DNA from: a virus
Direction: 5' to 3' (one strand)
IMG/VR virus record: IMGVR_UViG_3300036791_000940
Span: 1-46,373 of that record
DNA: 46,373 nucleotides
Part shown: one piece after another, positions 13,926 through 22,110 of the stretch
Layout: each line of letters opens with the position of its first letter
Position numbering within the stretch: the stretch's first letter is position 1
Position numbers and translations under genes: made by a program
The notes under the pieces: model-generated
Told to the model about the DNA's origin: nothing
Database searches by the model: none
What the model saw: only the letters and a program-made list of their open reading frames with translations

Positions 13926-14092
13926 CCGAGGACCTCAATCCATTTCATCAGGGTTTTGAAACTCGGGTCACGCTCACCGCGCTCGATTTTGTAGACCTCG
14001 GCTTGCTGTATCCCCAACTTATTTGCGAGCACGAACGCCGTCAGGCCTCGTTTCTCTCGAAGCGCTCGAAGCTGTGGCCTAGACTTGCCCAT
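13898..14092 (-). CDS. XRE/Cro-CI-type repressor
   Basis: 64 aa, a single HTH_3 domain: LTAFVLANKLGIQQAEVYKI, then ERGERDPSFKTLMKWIEVL. It lacks a C-terminal oligomerisation or protease domain, so RecA-dependent cleavage is unlikely. It is divergent from the recombination operon and probably controls that promoter. No Shine-Dalgarno is seen; a TATGAT at 14098-14103 (minus strand) is five bases from the ATG, so the message may be leaderless. Confidence 0.8.
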   Translation of the reverse strand: MGKSRPQLRALREKRGLTAFVLANKLGIQQAEVYKIERGERDPSFKTLMKWIEVLGCDARLFEE

Positions 14093-14094
14093 GC

Positions 14095-14160
14095 AGGATC
14101 ATACCATCGAATGCGAAAATGGTCGAGCCGCTAAAATAGAGCTTGACTTGCATGATCCTC
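14095..14160. promoter_or_regulatory. Divergent operator region with inverted ATGATCCT copies
   Basis: AGGATCATA (14095-14103) and CATGATCCTC (14151-14160) face each other between the repressor and the ERF operon, one next to each start region. CATGATCCTC also occurs at 9898-9907 and 11696-11705, and TATGATCCTC at 931-940. It is a candidate binding site for the XRE repressor, though part of the signal may be the -10 hexamer TATGAT. Confidence 0.4.
14098..14126 (-). promoter_or_regulatory. Candidate repressor promoter
   Basis: On the minus strand TCGACC, 17-bp spacer, TATGAT, with the repressor ATG five bases further on. Confidence 0.35.
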
Positions 14161-14172
14161 CGTGGCCACTAT
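14143..14172 (+). promoter_or_regulatory. Candidate promoter of the recombination operon
   Basis: TTGACT, 18-bp spacer, CACTAT. The spacer holds CATGATCCTC, so a repressor binding there would block it. The ERF gene starts 35 bp downstream. Confidence 0.5.
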
Positions 14173-14206
14173 GGTTCACGGTTGGGACAACAAGGAGGGT
14201 CCTCGG

Positions 14207-14893
14207 ATGTCCATAAGTACAGACGAGACCACTCAGGTCCCAATCGCCCCGGAGAGTGTCGACGTGTCCCGCCCCCCAGCGCCGTCCGCGCTCTCCGGGG
14301 ACAATCTCGCTGCTGCTCTGAGCGCGGCTCAGGGTGAAATTGTCAATCCGGCGAAAAGCTCAGAGAATCCCCATTTCAGATCACGCTACGCGAATCTGAC
14401 TGAAGGGCTTGAGGCGATTAAGAAGCCATTGGCCAGCCGCGGCATCGTCTACACTCAAATAACGGTTGTTAAAGGCGAGATCCTGTTCCTCGTGACCAAG
14501 CTCATTCACGTCTCTGGACAGTACCTGGAGAGCGAGTACCCGGTTGCGAACTGGACGAGGACAACTCCGCAGCAGATGGGCAGCGCGCTGACGTATGCCC
14601 GGCGGTATGCCCTATTCGCTCTCGTAGGCATTGCTGGGGCTGATGACGACGACGACGGGGAAGACGCTAGCAAGCGACAAACTGGAGCTGACGACGATCC
14701 TTTGATTGGCGCAGATGACGTCGCTTACATCGAAAGGCTGTTGAAAGAGACCAACCTACAACTCTCCGTCTTCCTAGACAGGTTTAAGGTTGGCGGCATC
14801 GCGCATCTCAAGGTCTCAGAATACAAGCGTGCGCTTGAGCTGTTCGCTCAGCGAAAGAAGACGATTGAGGCAGCTCGAGATGAACGTCGTTGA
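14207..14893 (+). CDS. erf: ERF-family single-strand annealing protein
   Basis: 228 aa. The ERF core is visible: LAAALSAAQGEIVNPAKSSE, FRSRYANLTEGLEAIKKPL, and PQQMGSALTYARRYALFALV, ending in GIAGADDDDDGEDA. It anneals complementary single strands in phage recombination and can circularise terminally repeated DNA. The ATG at 14207 has AAGGAGGG eight bases upstream; an in-frame GTG at 14162 has no such site. It pairs with the overlapping YqaJ exonuclease gene. Confidence 0.9.
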   Translation: MSISTDETTQVPIAPESVDVSRPPAPSALSGDNLAAALSAAQGEIVNPAKSSENPHFRSRYANLTEGLEAIKKPLASRGIVYTQITVVKGEILFLVTKLIHVSGQYLESEYPVANWTRTTPQQMGSALTYARRYALFALVGIAGADDDDDGEDASKRQTGADDDPLIGADDVAYIERLLKETNLQLSVFLDRFKVGGIAHLKVSEYKRALELFAQRKKTIEAARDERR

Positions 14894-15518
14894 CGTCGAG
14901 CAGGGGTCGATCGAATGGCGCAGGGCATGTTCAGGCTCTCTGGGATCAACCACGATGCCCGCGCTCGTGCGCCGGAACAAGGATGGCACTCCCAGCGCCT
15001 CCCGACGCAACACGATCGCTGTCAAGCTGCTGGAGCGGTTCACTGGCGTCCTGATCGACACCGTTGTGCCGAGCCTGGCTATGCGCCAGGGCACTCAACG
15101 CGAGCCGGAGGCGCGATGGGGCTACGAGATCATGAACAACGTGGAAGTGATGCGGGTCGGCCTCGTGCGGCATCCGCGCATCCCTTGGGCGCACTCGTCG
15201 CCGGACGGCTTGGTTGGCACGGAGGGTGGCGTAGAGATCAAATCCCCACAACATGGCGCACACCTTGAAACGTTAGAGACAGAGAGAATCGATCCGGACT
15301 ATCTTGTTCAGTGTCAGTGGCACATGTCTGTGACGGAGCGCACATGGTGGGACTATGTGAGCTACAATCCTGACTTTCCGGCTGGCGCGATCTTTTGGAT
15401 TAAACGCCTCGAACGTGACAGTGCGATGATATCGTTCCTCGAGGAGGAGGCTTATCGAGCCCTCGAGGAGATTGAACAGAAGATCGCGTTTTTGAAGGAA
15501 AGGTACGGCGTCCGATAA
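14880..15518 (+). CDS. YqaJ-family exonuclease
   Basis: 212 aa. Lambda-exonuclease/YqaJ signature: GTQREPEARWGYEIM (71-85), PWAHSSPDGL with Asp109, VEIKSP with Glu119 and Lys121, and YLVQCQWHM (141-149). It degrades one strand of duplex DNA to give ssDNA for the ERF protein, a Red-like pair. The ATG lies 14 bp inside the ERF gene. Confidence 0.9.
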   Translation: MNVVDVEQGSIEWRRACSGSLGSTTMPALVRRNKDGTPSASRRNTIAVKLLERFTGVLIDTVVPSLAMRQGTQREPEARWGYEIMNNVEVMRVGLVRHPRIPWAHSSPDGLVGTEGGVEIKSPQHGAHLETLETERIDPDYLVQCQWHMSVTERTWWDYVSYNPDFPAGAIFWIKRLERDSAMISFLEEEAYRALEEIEQKIAFLKERYGVR

Positions 15519-15530
15519 AGGAGAAAGCCA

Positions 15531-15740
15531 ATGCCAATCGCCTGGGTGAGCCCGCCAAAATGGGAATATTACGTCGACCGGTTTTCGAGTGCATTATCGT
15601 CTGAGGAGGTTGTTGAGACATTCAATGATCTCGGCGCTATTGGCTGGGAACTGGTTGCGGTCGAGACCACTTCTCGCCTGGCTTGGTTTAAGCGATTAAT
15701 TCCGAAAGACCACGATGATCAGAAAGAGGTGGGCACATGA
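15531..15740 (+). CDS. DUF4177-like small protein
   Basis: 69 aa. WEYYVDRFSSALSSEEVVET, then LGAIGWELVAVETTSRLAWF fits the short beta-alpha-beta fold of DUF4177-type proteins (the GWELV motif). Function unknown. AAAGGAG precedes the ATG. The stop overlaps the next start as ATGA. Confidence 0.65.
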   Translation: MPIAWVSPPKWEYYVDRFSSALSSEEVVETFNDLGAIGWELVAVETTSRLAWFKRLIPKDHDDQKEVGT

Positions 15741-15979
15741 AACTCAAAAAATGGCTCCGAAAAATGAAGATGCCTGTTGACGTATTTGCGGGCAAGTGCG
15801 GCGTCGGTCCGATCGCGGTCAGTAAATGGCTCAGCGGCGGCAAGGTCACCAAGTCGAAGGCTCGTATGATCGAAAGCGTCACCAAAGGGAAGGTGAGGGC
15901 GGATAGTCTGCCTAAGGTCACCAGGACATGGAAAGGGAGGAGACCCCGTGAGCCTAATGCAAAACTACGAGCTGTTTGA
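15737..15979 (+). CDS. Cro-like HTH protein
   Basis: 80 aa. MPVDVFAGKCGVGPIAVSKW then LSGGKVTKSKARMIESVTKG is a YdaS/Cro-type HTH. The tail is basic. Within the recombination operon it may repress the repressor gene or tune the switch. Coupled to the previous gene by ATGA. Confidence 0.6.
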   Translation: MKLKKWLRKMKMPVDVFAGKCGVGPIAVSKWLSGGKVTKSKARMIESVTKGKVRADSLPKVTRTWKGRRPREPNAKLRAV

Positions 15980-16160
15980 GCCGCGCGTCCACGCTCGAAT
16001 GCGGCATCTCTTGGCCTGCTGTCAACGAGAGCTCGCGTATCGACGCCGGGTGTACCCGCGCCTCGTCGAGCTGCAAAAGATGTCCCCTCGAACAGCCGAG
16101 AAGGAAATTGGCCTCATGCTGGCTTGTGTCAACCATTTCATGGAGATGAGCGAGCAGTGA
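15948..16160 (+). CDS. Small CRxEL-RRR family protein, copy 2
   Basis: 70 aa from GTG, with GGGAGGAG five bases upstream; ATG at 15957 is possible. CCQRELAYRRRVYPRLVELQ then KMSPRTAEKEIGLM is the family core shared with the leftward protein at 11691-11957. Function unknown. It overlaps the Cro-like gene by 32 bp and the NinB gene by GTGA. Confidence 0.65.
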   Translation: MSLMQNYELFEPRVHARMRHLLACCQRELAYRRRVYPRLVELQKMSPRTAEKEIGLMLACVNHFMEMSEQ

Positions 16161-16579
16161 CCGTTTGGATCATCGGGAAGGACGAGCGCGCGCATAAGGA
16201 AATGCTTCAGGACATCGACAGCGCGCCTGAAGGCGCCCGGGTCACCCTAGACGCCAGCCCCAAACGAACGCTGCCACAGAATCGGCTCATGTGGAAGATG
16301 ATCCATTGCTTTGCGACTCAGATCCCCATCGGAGGCGAGTACCGGACCGACAAGGCATGGAAATGCGTACTGCTGAAAGGGTTTGGCAAGGCGATCGAAT
16401 TCGTTCCAGACCTGGACGGAGGCATAGTCTGCATCGGGTATTCGTCTAGCGCGTTGCGTAAGGAGGAGATGGCCAACTTCATTGAGTATATGCATTCGGA
16501 AGGTGCGTTGCGCGGCGTGAAGTTCTATGATGGCCATGACGACGACAGTGTTGAAGAGGCATTCGAGGCGCAGCCATGA
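16157..16579 (+). CDS. ninB: NinB-like recombination protein
   Basis: 140 aa from GTG at 16157, which overlaps the previous stop (GTGA). LPQNRLMWKMIHCFATQIPI (39-58), DGGIVCIGYSSSALRKEEMA and a final GVKFYDG are typical of NinB/Orf of lambdoid phages. The family binds ssDNA/SSB and modulates recombination mediators. Its place after ERF and YqaJ agrees. Confidence 0.8.
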   Translation: MTVWIIGKDERAHKEMLQDIDSAPEGARVTLDASPKRTLPQNRLMWKMIHCFATQIPIGGEYRTDKAWKCVLLKGFGKAIEFVPDLDGGIVCIGYSSSALRKEEMANFIEYMHSEGALRGVKFYDGHDDDSVEEAFEAQP

Positions 16580-17097
16580 AGGATGATCCAGCGGCGATCG
16601 CCGAACACACGGCCTCCGAATGGGCTGAGCCGAAGAAGCCGAAGACGTACAGAACCTCTGATCGGAGGCGTGAGTTCTCCATGCAATTGCGCATTGCGAT
16701 TGTGAACCGCGCAAGTGATGGCTTTTACAACATCCATTGCGAAAAATGCGGCATATTCTGTAAGTCCCGAAAGGACTATCAGATCGATCACATCATCCCG
16801 GAGGCTGAGCGTCCGGCCGCCGATAAGGCCAAGAAGTTGGTTTCAGCTGACGGACAGCTGCTCTGCCTCGCATGCCATGGTTCGAAGACCAAGAAGGACG
16901 TCAGCACGATCGCGTTGGTGGCGCGCCAGATGGCCCGTAATCTGGGGGTCGAGAAGGCGAACAAGAGGAGGATAAGATCACGTGCGAAAGCCCCCAAAGC
17001 GCCGTATGAGCCGGCCTCTGGGGAGCCTAGAATTGCCAGGGAATATGGTTCGCCGGCAGGCAGTTTCTCGAGGTCGGACCGCGACGGAGCCGCTTAG
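16576..17097 (+). CDS. HNH endonuclease
   Basis: 173 aa. CEKCG (55-59), DYQIDHIIPE with Asp71-His72, GQLLCLACH (93-101) and KTKKD give a complete HNH motif with paired cysteines. The C terminus is basic and Pro/Ala-rich. It overlaps NinB by ATGA. It could act as a recombination nuclease; far from TerL, so less likely a packaging cofactor. Confidence 0.85.
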   Translation: MKDDPAAIAEHTASEWAEPKKPKTYRTSDRRREFSMQLRIAIVNRASDGFYNIHCEKCGIFCKSRKDYQIDHIIPEAERPAADKAKKLVSADGQLLCLACHGSKTKKDVSTIALVARQMARNLGVEKANKRRIRSRAKAPKAPYEPASGEPRIAREYGSPAGSFSRSDRDGAA

Positions 17098-17145
17098 GTA
17101 CAGCAATGGGAGCCTTCAAGCCAGAGATCGGATAGCCTGCCGGTT

Positions 17146-17181
17146 CTCCAGGATGAGCGTGTCTCCTGGAGTGGTCACTCC
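17146..17181 (+). terminator. Two overlapping inverted repeats after the HNH gene
   Basis: CTCCAGGA (17146-17153) pairs with TCCTGGAG (17164-17171), and GGAGTG-GT-CACTCC (17168-17181) overlaps it, so the two structures exclude each other. No T-run follows. It may end the recombination operon or be an operator. Otherwise 17098-17320 holds only the shared motif. Confidence 0.4.
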
Positions 17182-17236
17182 CCCGTGAATCTCTGGAAGG
17201 GCGCGTTTCGTCAGTCGAGCGCGCTCACCGTCGATT

Positions 17237-17253
17237 AACAATTCGTGATTTGC
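17237..17253 (+). promoter_or_regulatory. Shared upstream motif, copy 2
   Basis: AACAATTCGTGATTTGC; 16 of these bases (ACAATTCGTGATTTGC) match exactly, inverted, at 45962-45977. It stands 67 bp upstream of the small membrane protein gene and faces it. Confidence 0.45.
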
Positions 17254-17320
17254 TTTGTAGGTTCGGAGTGCGGATATTGCCGCGGTCACCACACAACAAT
17301 GAAACTGATGGAGAATGGAT

Positions 17321-17497
17321 ATGATGGTTGAGCTAGCAGCTGCGATATTCGTAGGCCTATTTTTCGCCTTCGGGATTATCGGCCTTCTCGAGATGGTTAT
17401 CGCTCTCTGTAGGTTTGTAGGGGAAGACGCACGCGAATGTCGCCGTCAGCGAGACCTAATACGCGCTTGCTCTGTAGCTAAAAATAAGTCTTCGTAG
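17321..17497 (+). CDS. Small single-pass membrane protein
   Basis: 58 aa from ATG at 17321 (GGAG seven bases upstream). A hydrophobic stretch, AAAIFVGLFFAFGIIGLLEM, spans residues 6-25 and continues VIALC; then a basic cytoplasmic tail. A holin-like role is possible from its form but not supported by position. The 3' end overlaps the last gene of the late operon by 42 bp, convergently. Confidence 0.5.
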   Translation: MMVELAAAIFVGLFFAFGIIGLLEMVIALCRFVGEDARECRRQRDLIRACSVAKNKSS

Positions 17498-19063
17498 AGC
17501 GTCTCGAATGGTGGCGGCCGGAAGGACAGGAGCTTGAGCCAGTCCAGTCGATGCCGCCACCCTAGCCGCCGCTAAGGCTCTATCTTGATTGGCCTGCTGA
17601 TACCTTCCCTGAATCGCTGGAATGCCTCGATGAAGGCCGTATCCAAGCAGAGCGCCTGTCCCCACTTCTCCTGCAAGATGCCATGGATCGAACTGTCCTG
17701 TGGCCGCATATTCGCCTCCAGCCCCAGCAGCGCCGGTGACGGCCGCTCCGAGGATGGGATGAAGCATATGACGCAGGTCCCAAGCTGAGGGCGCGGCGCT
17801 GGTTTGAGATGGTCTGGCGGTCTCTGCGAGTGTTTTGAGCGCATCCGCTGTCGAGGGACTGATCGCTCCTGACTTCATGAGCCTCTGGCCTTCGTCAGTC
17901 CTGAGGAACTGGCCCATCTGAGTTCCGACATCCTTCCCACCAGGCAGACCAGCCTCGTAGGCCATATCGGACAGCCGTTTCGTATCGGTCAATCGACCGA
18001 ATGCGTTATTAAAATCGCTGATGGCTTGCGCGCCCGTTCCTCCGATTGGGGATGAAATAGGGGCGGTATTCTGAAGCAGGTCATTGAAGTGCGCTTGCGC
18101 GATCTGGCCGGCTTCTGGAGAGACGTCCTTAGTCGCCTTCTGGGTAAGGCCTTTGACCATTCGATTGAGGTCCTCAGCGCTCGTGACGCCCTTCCCTATG
18201 GTTTTCATGCCAAATGCATTCAACTTGCCAATGGCGTTCGCGCCGGTATCGGTTACGGCTTGGGGAGAAGCTGAGATGTGGCCGAGCGCTCGCGTGGTCG
18301 CTTGTCGGATGTCTGCGTTGTCGTATAGCGTGTCTCGCATCACCTTGGCGGCAGCATCCTTGTTCGCTTGTAGTGTTGCCTCAGGGACCTCTGGTGGAAG
18401 CTTGCCGCCGCGTCCTGTGACGCCGCCAAAACTACCTAAAAGACCGCCTGTGAGAGTTCCCAGGATTCCAGATCCGATGGTGTCCCCCGAATCTCCTCCG
18501 GCCCCGGCTGTGCTAAGCGCGCTAGAGCCTCCTCCTTCAAGCATTGAACCGAGTATGCCACCGCCCCAAGACCCCAATGCAGGTTTAACAGCTGTGCCGA
18601 TCCTCGAGGCGATTCCTAGTTTGCCAGGGCCAAAAAAGTAGCCTGCGCCTTGGAGCGCCATTCTGGTCTGAGGGTCTGTAATATCTTGAGCGGCTCGTTG
18701 TGTAATGTCTCGCATGCCAGGGATGAAGCCAGATGCTCCGCCGGTGAATCCTGATCCGAAAAGAGCGGCTTCGTCGATGTTGCGTTGCGGACTTAGGTCG
18801 ATCGGAGGAGCGCCTTGTTTAATGGCCTTACCTAGATGGGAGAGTATGCCGGCGGGGTCCGACCACATGTTCCAAAGGGTGGCAGGTTCATCTTGTGTAG
18901 GCGCAGCTGAGGCTGCCGGCTGGGTGGGCGCAACTGGGGCTGTCGGCTGTGTGGCTGGAGGCTTTAGGAATTGCGCCCAAGGGTCCGCAGCCGGCTGTGT
19001 AGTTGGAGGCTGTGTAGCCGGGGCCTGCGGTGGCTTTAGGAATTGCTCCCAAGGATCGGCCAT
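17456..19063 (-). CDS. Internal virion protein with DPWxQFL repeats
   Basis: 535 aa. The N terminus has two DPW(E/A)QFLKPP units separated by Pro/Thr/Gln-rich linkers. The middle is Gly/Ala-rich and amphipathic (FGSGFTGGASGFIPGMRDIT). The C-terminal half is helical with Pro-Ala-Ala stretches. Composition and position at the 3' end of a podovirus late operon suggest an ejected internal protein that helps DNA cross the envelope. No enzyme motif seen. Confidence 0.6.
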   Translation of the reverse strand: MADPWEQFLKPPQAPATQPPTTQPAADPWAQFLKPPATQPTAPVAPTQPAASAAPTQDEPATLWNMWSDPAGILSHLGKAIKQGAPPIDLSPQRNIDEAALFGSGFTGGASGFIPGMRDITQRAAQDITDPQTRMALQGAGYFFGPGKLGIASRIGTAVKPALGSWGGGILGSMLEGGGSSALSTAGAGGDSGDTIGSGILGTLTGGLLGSFGGVTGRGGKLPPEVPEATLQANKDAAAKVMRDTLYDNADIRQATTRALGHISASPQAVTDTGANAIGKLNAFGMKTIGKGVTSAEDLNRMVKGLTQKATKDVSPEAGQIAQAHFNDLLQNTAPISSPIGGTGAQAISDFNNAFGRLTDTKRLSDMAYEAGLPGGKDVGTQMGQFLRTDEGQRLMKSGAISPSTADALKTLAETARPSQTSAAPSAWDLRHMLHPILGAAVTGAAGAGGEYAATGQFDPWHLAGEVGTGALLGYGLHRGIPAIQGRYQQANQDRALAAARVAASTGLAQAPVLPAATIRDALRRLIFSYRASAY

Positions 19064-20574
19064 TATGGTGCGTATCCTGTTTCGCCCTTATGCGATCCGC
19101 TAGGAATTATGAACGGCGTTCCGCGCTGGAGTTTAGGGACCTCATCAAGGCTTTGAACTTGGACAGGCGTATGGGGCGCTGGTCCCTGGTCATGCCCCTG
19201 GTCTTCTGCGTATGTCGCGCCGTTGTAGTATGGATTTGGCTGGCCCGTGCTCCTGGTCTTATTTATGAACAGCGGATCAACCAAGCCCTTGTATTTGCTA
19301 GGCACCTGCTGACCGGCGGCGGCCATTGTGTTCGCAATCATAGCCTGTGCGCTGTTATCCATCCTGTCTAATTCGCTGTTAATAATGCTGTCACTGTTAT
19401 TGTAATCCATGATATTAGTCGCCGATCCGGTGATATTGCGGGCTTCAGTTAGGTTTCTGACATTCTTAGTTCCGCTGAATTTCTCGGCAAAATTCTGCTT
19501 TTGTAGAAATTGCAACTGGCTACTGGCGTTGAGGACATCTTGGGTTGTAACGCCTGGAGGGAGGCCTGGAAGGGAACGTTTCGCCAACGAGCTCAGCTCG
19601 TTGGCTGTCCAACCGCCCACGCCGCTCGTTAAGTCAGGATGGTGAATCGCGTAGGACACGGCATCACGGTGGTCCTTAAGCCAGCCCGTAGTCTCTTCGT
19701 ATTTTTTCAAGTCAGGCATCATCGTATGATATTCTGTGGCCGCGCTGTCCTTGAACTCCTGCGCCTGCTTGGTCTCCAGCTGGTGCGCCGTCTGATAAGC
19801 GCTAAATGAGGTTGGATCACCGCGGTCCCATTCAAGCGGCTGACCTGAGGCGTCGCGCGCGGCTTCAGCCCGTTGTTGAGCAATCATGGCCGGGTTCATG
19901 CCGATGCCAGACTGGAATTCCATCACTTTGGCGATGGCTTGTCCGACATTCTCCGGCCCGGAGGATTGGACGAACGTCTTATAGCCATCAGGGGTCATGT
20001 GAAGCGCGGCCGCGTTCTTCTCAATGTTCGCTGGATCAAGCAGGTTCTGATAATTCTGCATCCCCATATTGAACAACTGCTGTTGCTGATTAAAGCCCTG
20101 CAAATTCATCAGGTTTCTGAACATATTACCGGCCGGCTCGCTGGGTTGCCCGATGCCGGCGATGAAATTGGCCTGCCCGTGCTGCCGTCCTGGATAGATC
20201 GCGGCGTCGAGCCCAGCCAGCCCGCGCCAGAATCCTTCCTTGGCCGTTTGCTGTTGGACCAGTTGCATATACATCTGGCCTAGGTCAGTTGGTGTCTGGT
20301 AGGCCTTAGGCTCTGGTGGAGGGGGTTGGGGCGCTGGAGGGGCGTTTCCTGGGCCAGGGGCGGCCGCTGGCGCGTTTCCTGGTCCACCTGGGGGTGGGGT
20401 AGCCACCGGAGGGGAAATAGGTCCCGGAAGGCTTGCAGGGGCTCCTGAAGGCATGGGGGGAGGTACCGCTGCTCCAGGAGCCCCGCTCCGAACGTTCCCG
20501 CCCGGATTTGGTTGTTGCATCTGACCAGGGTTCAGCCGCTGGAAGGCCGCCAGGAGATCGAATGGACCAGGCAT
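19063..20574 (-). CDS. Internal virion protein, Pro-rich N terminus
   Basis: 503 aa. Residues 1-90 are Pro/Gly/Ala-rich; the rest is largely helical with Gln/Asn-rich parts (NLMNLQGFNQQQQLFNMGMQ). Overlaps its neighbours by one base at each end. By composition and position, a structural or ejected core protein; no domain recognised. Confidence 0.6.
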   Translation of the reverse strand: MPGPFDLLAAFQRLNPGQMQQPNPGGNVRSGAPGAAVPPPMPSGAPASLPGPISPPVATPPPGGPGNAPAAAPGPGNAPPAPQPPPPEPKAYQTPTDLGQMYMQLVQQQTAKEGFWRGLAGLDAAIYPGRQHGQANFIAGIGQPSEPAGNMFRNLMNLQGFNQQQQLFNMGMQNYQNLLDPANIEKNAAALHMTPDGYKTFVQSSGPENVGQAIAKVMEFQSGIGMNPAMIAQQRAEAARDASGQPLEWDRGDPTSFSAYQTAHQLETKQAQEFKDSAATEYHTMMPDLKKYEETTGWLKDHRDAVSYAIHHPDLTSGVGGWTANELSSLAKRSLPGLPPGVTTQDVLNASSQLQFLQKQNFAEKFSGTKNVRNLTEARNITGSATNIMDYNNSDSIINSELDRMDNSAQAMIANTMAAAGQQVPSKYKGLVDPLFINKTRSTGQPNPYYNGATYAEDQGHDQGPAPHTPVQVQSLDEVPKLQRGTPFIIPSGSHKGETGYAP

Positions 20575-21182
20575 CAGCCGTACCCCAATCCCTTTAAGGC
20601 GCTGGCGAAGCTCTGCTGGAAGCCGCTATTCGAGCCGCTCTGAGCCGGTTTCCAGTTCGCCAAGAATTGTTGCAATACGCCCGGATCATTCCTCGCCTGC
20701 CCGGTCTGCGGCACATTGGCGCCGACAACAGCCGGGGCCCCCGGATTGCCGAGAAGATTCAGATACTGCGCGCGCGTCATGGCATTCGATGGAGCGGCGG
20801 CTGGCGCGGGTTGAGCGGCTTGCGGCGACTGCTGAGGAGTTTTGTTCCAGGGCAACCAGGCTGCCGGAACAGAACCCGGTCCAGCGACGAGGCCTAGAGG
20901 ATTGTCAGGGGTCTGCCGCGGAGACGCGAACCGGGAATCAAGCCCCAGGTTCTGCTGCTGTGGCGGCGGTTGGGGCGGCGGGGCGGCGGGTTGACTGTTC
21001 AGCGTCATGCCGGGCGGAGGCCCTCCACCAATCGGGTTGCCCATCGCGTCAGTCGGCCATTGATTCATGACCTGTGACGGCCAGGGGATCGGCTGGTTGT
21101 TGAAATTCGAGTACGGATTGCTCCATTGGCTCTGATCAAACAGCATATACGGGTTGTTGTTGTACTGAAGGTTACTAGCCAT
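20574..21182 (-). CDS. Pro/Gln-rich virion-associated protein
   Basis: 202 aa, rich in Pro, Gln, Asn and Ser. A short conserved-looking region, NAMTRAQYLNLLGNPGAPAV, lies in the middle and FQQSFASALKGLGYG at the end. Between two other low-complexity internal proteins; probably part of the same ejection complex. Confidence 0.55.
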   Translation of the reverse strand: MASNLQYNNNPYMLFDQSQWSNPYSNFNNQPIPWPSQVMNQWPTDAMGNPIGGGPPPGMTLNSQPAAPPPQPPPQQQNLGLDSRFASPRQTPDNPLGLVAGPGSVPAAWLPWNKTPQQSPQAAQPAPAAAPSNAMTRAQYLNLLGNPGAPAVVGANVPQTGQARNDPGVLQQFLANWKPAQSGSNSGFQQSFASALKGLGYG

Positions 21183-22110
21183 TGCCGTATCCTCCGAAGA
21201 ACTGACCCGAATACGGATACCCTTGAGCCATCAGCATCGAATTCATCAGGTTCGTTCCATAGCCAGGCAGCTGCTGAAGGCCCGATTGCATCCACGCCGG
21301 ATTGGCCCCGTAAGGCGCGCCGCCGAACCCTTGAAGACCCGTTTGTGGCGTGTTCACCGTCGTTCCATACACCCCTGGCTGAACGCCGGTAAGCTGTGGC
21401 ATCAACTGCGAGGCCTGCTGAGCAATCCCCATCCGGCCAGGAACGTTCTGGATCTGAGGCTGGACAAGGTCAAACCGAGGAGCCTCTTGCTGCTTCTGGT
21501 CCTCGCCTTTTCCGGTAAGATCCTTCTCGGCTTCCTTCGCCTGCTGCTCAAACTGCTGGGTCCCTTGCTGCGTCGTCAGGCCTGGGAACCTCTTGCCCAT
21601 CTCACTGTCTGGCGAGAAGAGACCGCTTGGCGTTGAGGCGAGTGTGGTGCCTGGCGTTGAGGCGGGTATGGCGCTGGGCATCGTCGAGGCAGGTGCTACG
21701 TTCAACGTCTCCGACTGGAGTTGTCCGAGCGTCTGATTGCCGGTCCACGAATAGCCTGCCTTCTTAAGCGCTGCTTGGCTGTCTGGACCCCATTGATTGA
21801 CGGGGATGACGCTAGCCACCTGCATCTGAATATTGCGAGGCGCGGCGCGAGCGCTCGGATATTGGTTGAGATCCACACCTGCCCGGCGAGCAAAAATCCT
21901 CCAAGTCGGATCGATGATCTGCCAAAAACCCTGCGCCGGATTCCCTACGCCTGTCTTTGGATCATAATTTATATCCTTGATCGCTTGCGTGAGGTTCCTG
22001 TTCCCGCTTTCGACGCCAGCCACAATATCAAACGGCGAACGAAGCTGAGCCCCCGGCGTTGCTGTCCCGACACGCGATGGCTGCGAAATGATGTTGGGAT
22101 CGTCAGCCAA
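21175..22110 (-). CDS. Virion lytic transglycosylase / ejection protein
   Basis: 311 aa. SPFDIVAGVESGNRNLTQAI with Glu34 as the catalytic acid, then GFWQIIDPTWRIFARRAGVD, is an SLT/lysozyme-like fold as in virion-associated transglycosylases that open peptidoglycan during DNA entry. The remainder is Gln/Pro/Gly-rich. There is no suitable ATG; a TTG at 22110 with GAGGAG six bases upstream is the likely start and sits at the end of the upstream gene. Confidence 0.75.
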   Translation of the reverse strand: MADDPNIISQPSRVGTATPGAQLRSPFDIVAGVESGNRNLTQAIKDINYDPKTGVGNPAQGFWQIIDPTWRIFARRAGVDLNQYPSARAAPRNIQMQVASVIPVNQWGPDSQAALKKAGYSWTGNQTLGQLQSETLNVAPASTMPSAIPASTPGTTLASTPSGLFSPDSEMGKRFPGLTTQQGTQQFEQQAKEAEKDLTGKGEDQKQQEAPRFDLVQPQIQNVPGRMGIAQQASQLMPQLTGVQPGVYGTTVNTPQTGLQGFGGAPYGANPAWMQSGLQQLPGYGTNLMNSMLMAQGYPYSGQFFGGYGNG

